Shown piece by piece: positions 33,090 to 36,544 of a stretch of DNA of 36,544 bases. A program made the position numbers and the translations under genes. Each line of letters opens with the position of its first letter. Within the stretch, counting starts at the first letter, position 1. The stretch comes from Planctomycetota bacterium (GTDB lineage: Bacteria > Planctomycetota > Phycisphaerae > WQYP01), in NCBI GenBank assembly GCA_021785435.1, contig JAJYFE010000033.1, forward strand, positions 1-36,544, in the 5' to 3' direction. The notes beneath the pieces are model-generated. The model did no database searches. It saw nothing but the letters and a program-made list of their open reading frames with translations, and had not been told where the DNA came from.

Positions 33090-33230
33090 CCCCCGGTCCG
33101 CACGGAGGCGGAATAACGGCGACGTTCGGTGGACTCTGCCGGGGGTGGCGGGTCTGCCGGGCAACCAAAGTTTTCTCTCGAACCAAGAATCTTCGCATGG
33201 CGCAAGGATTTTGAAGGATGGTGGCATATA
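33090..33230 (+). repeat. Structured intergenic repeat, copy 2
   Basis: CCCCCGG (33090-33096) can pair with CCGGGGG (33139-33145), here over a 42-nt loop instead of 5. GGTGGCGG follows, then the conserved hairpin AATCTT (33188-33193) and AAGGATT (33204-33210) around CGCATGGCGC, ending GAAGGATGGTGGCATATA. Compared with copy 1 at 1368-1470, the stem tolerates an A-to-G change as a T-G pair. It ends 40 bp before the GTG of the TPS transporter gene. Confidence 0.65.
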
Positions 33231-33270
33231 TCGGCTTTGAAAGGCGGCGCCTTATACAAGGAGACCTGGG

Positions 33271-35262
33271 GTGAACCAATATAAAATTTCGACCAGCCGG
33301 GTGAGCGCGGCTGCAACGGCGCTGCTGGCGGCGGCGTACCTTCAAACGTCCGTGGTTTACGGCGCCGCGCCGCTTACGTCGAGTCCAGCGCCACGGATAA
33401 TGGCGTCCAGCACGATCGCCCGAAAACCACCTTGGGTCCGCCCCGCTACACGGCCAGCTAAGCCCATAGGCCCCGCGCCGGCGGCGCAGGCGGATGGGCG
33501 GGCGTATAAAGTCAGCGGCTTCAAATTGTCTTATTCCAACCCGCGGCCGCAGCTTCCGTCCCTGGCCGAACTTTACCAGGTGAAATGGAAACTGGCCCGC
33601 GCCGCGAACGGTTGGGTATCGGCTTATCTGGCCGGTCCGCGGGGCCGGCCCGTCGCACGGCCCGGTTACGTGCCGGTGCGGGGAACCCTGGCCGAACTGA
33701 CCCGCCCCGCCCCTCAGATCTTTTTTACCAGCGCCATCCAAAGCCTGGAGACGCAGATTGTCCAATTCATGAACCAGCACGGATTCTTAGGGATTAGGGT
33801 GACCGTCGCGCTCGGCGCTGGCACGCTGCGGCACCTGATCATTCACGACGCCGTCGTGGGCGATGTCCGAACCGTGGCCAGCGGGGCGCGCGTTGGAACA
33901 GGCCGGACAATTAACAATCCCATGTATAACTGGATTCGCCGGGAGTCCCCGATCCAGCCGGTCGGTTTCCACGATCTTTTACAAAAAAGCGCCCTTGATG
34001 ACTACCTGGCGTTGCTCAATCGCCAGCCAGGTCGGCGGGTGGAATCCGCGATTTCGCCCTCCGCGGCGCCGGACCATGTCACGCTGGACTATCTCGTCTC
34101 GGAAAATAAACCCTGGTACGCCTATGCGCAGCTCTCCAACACGGGCACCGCGCAAACCAACCAGTGGGTGGAAACGTTCGGCGTCGTGGACAACCAGCTC
34201 ACCGGTCATGACGATATCCTGCAGGTAAACTACTTCACGGCTGGCTTCGACCGCACCGAAGGGGTCGCCGGGTCGTATAACTTTCCCCTGGCGCCCCTGG
34301 ACAAGTTGCGCCTGCGCTTCTTCGGCGACTGGGAGCGCTTTTCCGCCTCGGACGTCGGTTTAAGTGGTCTTCAGTTCACTGGCGAGAACTCCGGTGGCGG
34401 CGGCGAACTAATCGCCAACATCTTCCAGCACCGCACGCTGTTCATCGATGCGGTCACCGGGGTGCGCTATCAGCACACCCGCGTGAATAACACGACGGCC
34501 GAAGTGGTCGGCGCGGCGGATTTCCTGATGCCCTACGCGGCGCTGCGCGCGCAGGATATCACCACCACCACCAGCCTCCAGGCGGATTTGACCATGCAGG
34601 GCATTATTACCATGTCGCCGCCGCACGATCTGCCCGCCTTGGGCCGTTTCAACCCGAGTTCATGGTACTCCTATGTGCTGAAAGCCGATGGCGAATATTC
34701 GTTCTATCTGGAGCCGCTGTTATTCCCCCGGCAGTTCGAGGCGGGCCAGAGCACGCTGGCCAACCAGCTTGTTTTTTCCACGCAAGATCAATATGCCTTT
34801 GATAATCGGCTGGTGCCGGAACAGGAAAGCGTCGCCGGCGGCTTGTACACGGTGCCGGGCTATCCGCAATCCACGGTGGCCGGTGACTCGGTGTTTATTG
34901 TGGGGGCGGATTACCGGTTGCACTTAACCCACCTTTTCCCCGTGCAGCGGACGCCCGGACGGTTTTTCGGCCAGCCGTTCCGCTATGCCCCGCAGGAGCC
35001 CTATGGGGCGACGGACTGGGGCTTGGTGTTGGATGCCTTCGTGGATGCCGGCCGCGTGCTGGTGACCCACCACGAGCCTTACGAAGCCAACGCCACCTTG
35101 GTGGGCACCGGCGTGGGAGCCGAGTTGCGCTACAAGAATAATATCACCGTGCGCGCCCTTTGGGGTGTCGCCCTGAACAAAGTTTCCGCCCTGGCCACGG
35201 GCACGGTGCCCGTGACCCGCGGGGCCAATGGATTTTATTTCGTGTTTACTTTTTCGTATTAG
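33271..35262 (+). CDS. Two-partner secretion outer-membrane transporter (ShlB/FhaC type)
   Basis: A 663-residue Omp85-superfamily TpsB transporter that exports a TpsA partner across the outer membrane. A signal peptide (residues 1-31, ending VVYG) precedes a Pro/Ala-rich linker. POTRA-like domains follow over about 70-275, with QIVQFMNQHGFLGIRVTVAL and the ShlB-type DDYLALLNRQPGRRV. The barrel begins after YLVSENKPWYAYAQLSNTGTAQTNQW and includes GHDDILQVNYF and GVAGSYNFPL. The C-terminus GANGFYFVFTFSY ends in an aromatic beta-signal. AAGGAG (33258-33263) precedes GTG 33271. The TpsA-like gene follows after about 207 bp, the usual TPS pairing. The N-terminal half is longer than in FhaC. Confidence 0.88.
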   Translation: MNQYKISTSRVSAAATALLAAAYLQTSVVYGAAPLTSSPAPRIMASSTIARKPPWVRPATRPAKPIGPAPAAQADGRAYKVSGFKLSYSNPRPQLPSLAELYQVKWKLARAANGWVSAYLAGPRGRPVARPGYVPVRGTLAELTRPAPQIFFTSAIQSLETQIVQFMNQHGFLGIRVTVALGAGTLRHLIIHDAVVGDVRTVASGARVGTGRTINNPMYNWIRRESPIQPVGFHDLLQKSALDDYLALLNRQPGRRVESAISPSAAPDHVTLDYLVSENKPWYAYAQLSNTGTAQTNQWVETFGVVDNQLTGHDDILQVNYFTAGFDRTEGVAGSYNFPLAPLDKLRLRFFGDWERFSASDVGLSGLQFTGENSGGGGELIANIFQHRTLFIDAVTGVRYQHTRVNNTTAEVVGAADFLMPYAALRAQDITTTTSLQADLTMQGIITMSPPHDLPALGRFNPSSWYSYVLKADGEYSFYLEPLLFPRQFEAGQSTLANQLVFSTQDQYAFDNRLVPEQESVAGGLYTVPGYPQSTVAGDSVFIVGADYRLHLTHLFPVQRTPGRFFGQPFRYAPQEPYGATDWGLVLDAFVDAGRVLVTHHEPYEANATLVGTGVGAELRYKNNITVRALWGVALNKVSALATGTVPVTRGANGFYFVFTFSY

Positions 35263-35469
35263 TCGAGGCTGCGCCACCAGGGGCGCGAAGGGCCGCGGGG
35301 TCAACAAGGTAAACAAAGAAAAGGACAGCGGTGGGGGGGAATTGGAAGCACCGCGTTTCAACGCGATGAAGGGGCGCGCCGGAAGCCGCCGAGGACGCGA
35401 ACGAACACGGATAGAGACGACGGGTGAACCACCCAGTTGCTGTTTCCAGAAGGGTAAGGAGTTCCGCAC

Positions 35470-36544
35470 ATGGCAGCACGTAACCATTCTTTCGGGGAAA
35501 GCCGGGATGCCTGCGGCGTTGCGCTTATTCCAGAGGCAGGGCCGCGCTGTGCGGCGGGCGGCCTGGACCACGGATATGCCATTTCCGCGACGCGCCGGAA
35601 GACCCTGCCGATCGCCGCCCTGATGGCGCTGGCGGCCGCGGCCACGACCGCCGGCTTAGCGCCGGCCTATGGCGCCGGCCAGCCGATCCAGGTGCAAAAT
35701 GTGGTCAGCGGCACGGCCAGCTTCAGCCAGTCCGGCTTGTCCACGGTTATCCACGCCTCTAATGGCGCGATCATCAATTATCACGCCTTTAATATCCCCG
35801 TGGACCACAGCGTCCAATTCATCCAGCCCAGCGCGGTCAGCCGGGTGCTCAACCGTATCACCGGCGGCATGCCTTCCGCCATCGACGGCACGCTGACCGC
35901 CAACGGCATCGTGTACTTGATCAACCCCGCGGGCGTAACCTTCGGGCCGGACAGCGTGGTGAACGTCGGCCAGCTTTACGCCGCCGCCAGCCATTTGAGC
36001 AACTCCGATTTCCTTAACGGGATAAACCGTTTTACGGACAGCGAAGGGGCGGTGACAACCTCGGGTTATATCCGCGCCGACCAGGTGGATCTCATCGGCC
36101 AAACCGTCGCCAATACGGGCGTTATCGTCAGTGACCGCGGCTTGGTGACCATGGCCGCCGGCAAGGATGTATACGTGGCCCAGCAGGGCGGCGACATCTT
36201 GGTGCAAATCGCCAGTTCGCCGCAAGCGACCGCGGCGGCGCGCGGTGGCCCTGCCGCTTCCAACAGCGGCACGATTGACGCCAAGGGCGGCACCGTCACC
36301 ATCGCCGCCGGCGACGTTTATTCGCTGGCCATGGATGAAAGCGGAACCATCCAGGCCGGACGCGTGACCTTGCAGGGTGGGGCCAATAGCACCGTCTTGG
36401 TATCCGGTAAAATTAACGCCTCCGGGGCGGCGAATGGCGCGGCCACCGGCGGAACGATCTCCATCAACGGCGGCAAAATCGGTATTGGTGTAAGGAGCGC
36501 CGACGGGGGCGTCGACGCTACGGCGAGTGGCGGCTATGCGAATA
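35470..36544 (+). CDS. TpsA exoprotein, filamentous-haemagglutinin N-terminal domain (partial)
   Basis: The gene runs off the window end without a stop; 358 codons are visible. A TAAGGAG lies 8 bp before ATG 35470. About 42 N-terminal residues precede a hydrophobic signal core (LPIAALMALAAAATTAGLAPAYGA), giving an extended signal region. The TPS secretion domain follows: GTASFSQSGLSTVIHASNGAIINYHAFNI, VQFIQPSAVSRVLNRITGG, SAIDGTLTANGIVYLINPAGVTFGPDSVVNVGQL, all characteristic of FhaB/HxuA-type beta-helix N-termini. Gly/Ala/Thr-rich beta-helix repeats (GGTVTIAAGDVYSLAM, GGTISINGG) then begin. It should be secreted by the transporter encoded upstream. Passenger size and function (adhesin, enzyme or contact toxin) cannot be told here. 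Confidence 0.9.
   Translation, partial: MAARNHSFGESRDACGVALIPEAGPRCAAGGLDHGYAISATRRKTLPIAALMALAAAATTAGLAPAYGAGQPIQVQNVVSGTASFSQSGLSTVIHASNGAIINYHAFNIPVDHSVQFIQPSAVSRVLNRITGGMPSAIDGTLTANGIVYLINPAGVTFGPDSVVNVGQLYAAASHLSNSDFLNGINRFTDSEGAVTTSGYIRADQVDLIGQTVANTGVIVSDRGLVTMAAGKDVYVAQQGGDILVQIASSPQATAAARGGPAASNSGTIDAKGGTVTIAAGDVYSLAMDESGTIQAGRVTLQGGANSTVLVSGKINASGAANGAATGGTISINGGKIGIGVRSADGGVDATASGGYAN

Larger units (their letters stand above)
32103..33270. other. 1.2-kb gene-free region between hcp and the TPS pair
   Basis: No gene is convincing. Open frames around 32428-32727 and 32733-32993 lack recognisable motifs or ribosome-binding sites. The region contains a MITE-like inverted-repeat unit (32382-32539), a GGGGC/GCCCC hairpin at 32586-32606, a near-consensus promoter (32733-32761), a CCATCA/TGATGG arm pair near 33020-33045, and the second copy of the structured repeat directly before the transporter gene. 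Confidence 0.55.

Noticed and set aside
1-36544. CRISPR array, tRNA or rRNA genes
   Set aside because: No evenly spaced direct repeats, tRNA-like cloverleaf or conserved rRNA sequence was noticed in reading the window.

Overview
The window looks like a chromosomal segment of a GC-rich planctomycete. The evidence is gene style: a sigma factor beginning with the FHTTRWSVV-type motif directly followed by a Hanks-type Ser/Thr kinase with an N-terminal zinc-ribbon-like Cys cluster, giant kinase/FGE-fold proteins, and highly divergent type VI secretion (T6SS) components. Assignment to a class within the phylum would be a guess. Apart from decayed insertion-sequence genes at the left edge, all convincing genes lie on the + strand.

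Layout. (1) 1-1337: an IS1634-family transposase remnant next to an IS5-family element with 16-bp inverted repeats and a frameshifted transposase. (2) 1338-1857: gene-free, with a structured repeat that recurs at 33.1 kb and a good sigma70-type promoter. (3) 1858-10431: a tight T6SS operon (unknown/TagH-C-like protein, TssK, TssL, TssM, TagF). (4) 10570-14845: the secreted spike module: PAAR protein, DUF6931 protein, VgrG with a hydrophobic glycine-zipper tail, and a DUF1795/Eag-type chaperone. (5) 14846-16318: strongly palindromic gene-free DNA, perhaps a decayed mobile element. (6) 16319-24251: an unknown 668-residue protein, a small lipoprotein (TssJ candidate), and a 1727-residue pseudokinase-transmembrane-helical-FGE-fold protein. 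(7) 24594-31329: a probable operon of a kinase-less paralogue of that protein, an ECF-type sigma factor and a Ser/Thr kinase. (8) 31596-32102: hcp (T6SS tube). (9) 32103-33270: gene-free, with a MITE-like element, a near-consensus promoter and the second copy of the structured repeat. (10) 33271-36544: a two-partner secretion pair, a ShlB/FhaC-type outer-membrane transporter followed by a TpsA exoprotein cut by the window end.

How the parts fit. TssK, TssL, TssM and perhaps the lipoprotein belong to the T6SS baseplate/membrane complex. Hcp, VgrG and PAAR form tube and spike. The Eag-like chaperone probably shields the hydrophobic VgrG tail. TagF, the pseudokinase/FGE proteins, the sigma factor and the kinase look like control modules. 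Sheath and baseplate genes (tssB, C, E, F, G, H, A) are not here and must lie elsewhere or be missing. A TGTAAC-containing motif recurs upstream of PAAR, vgrG, the FGE/sigma/kinase operon and hcp, suggesting co-regulation, possibly by the encoded sigma factor. No tRNA, rRNA or CRISPR array was seen.
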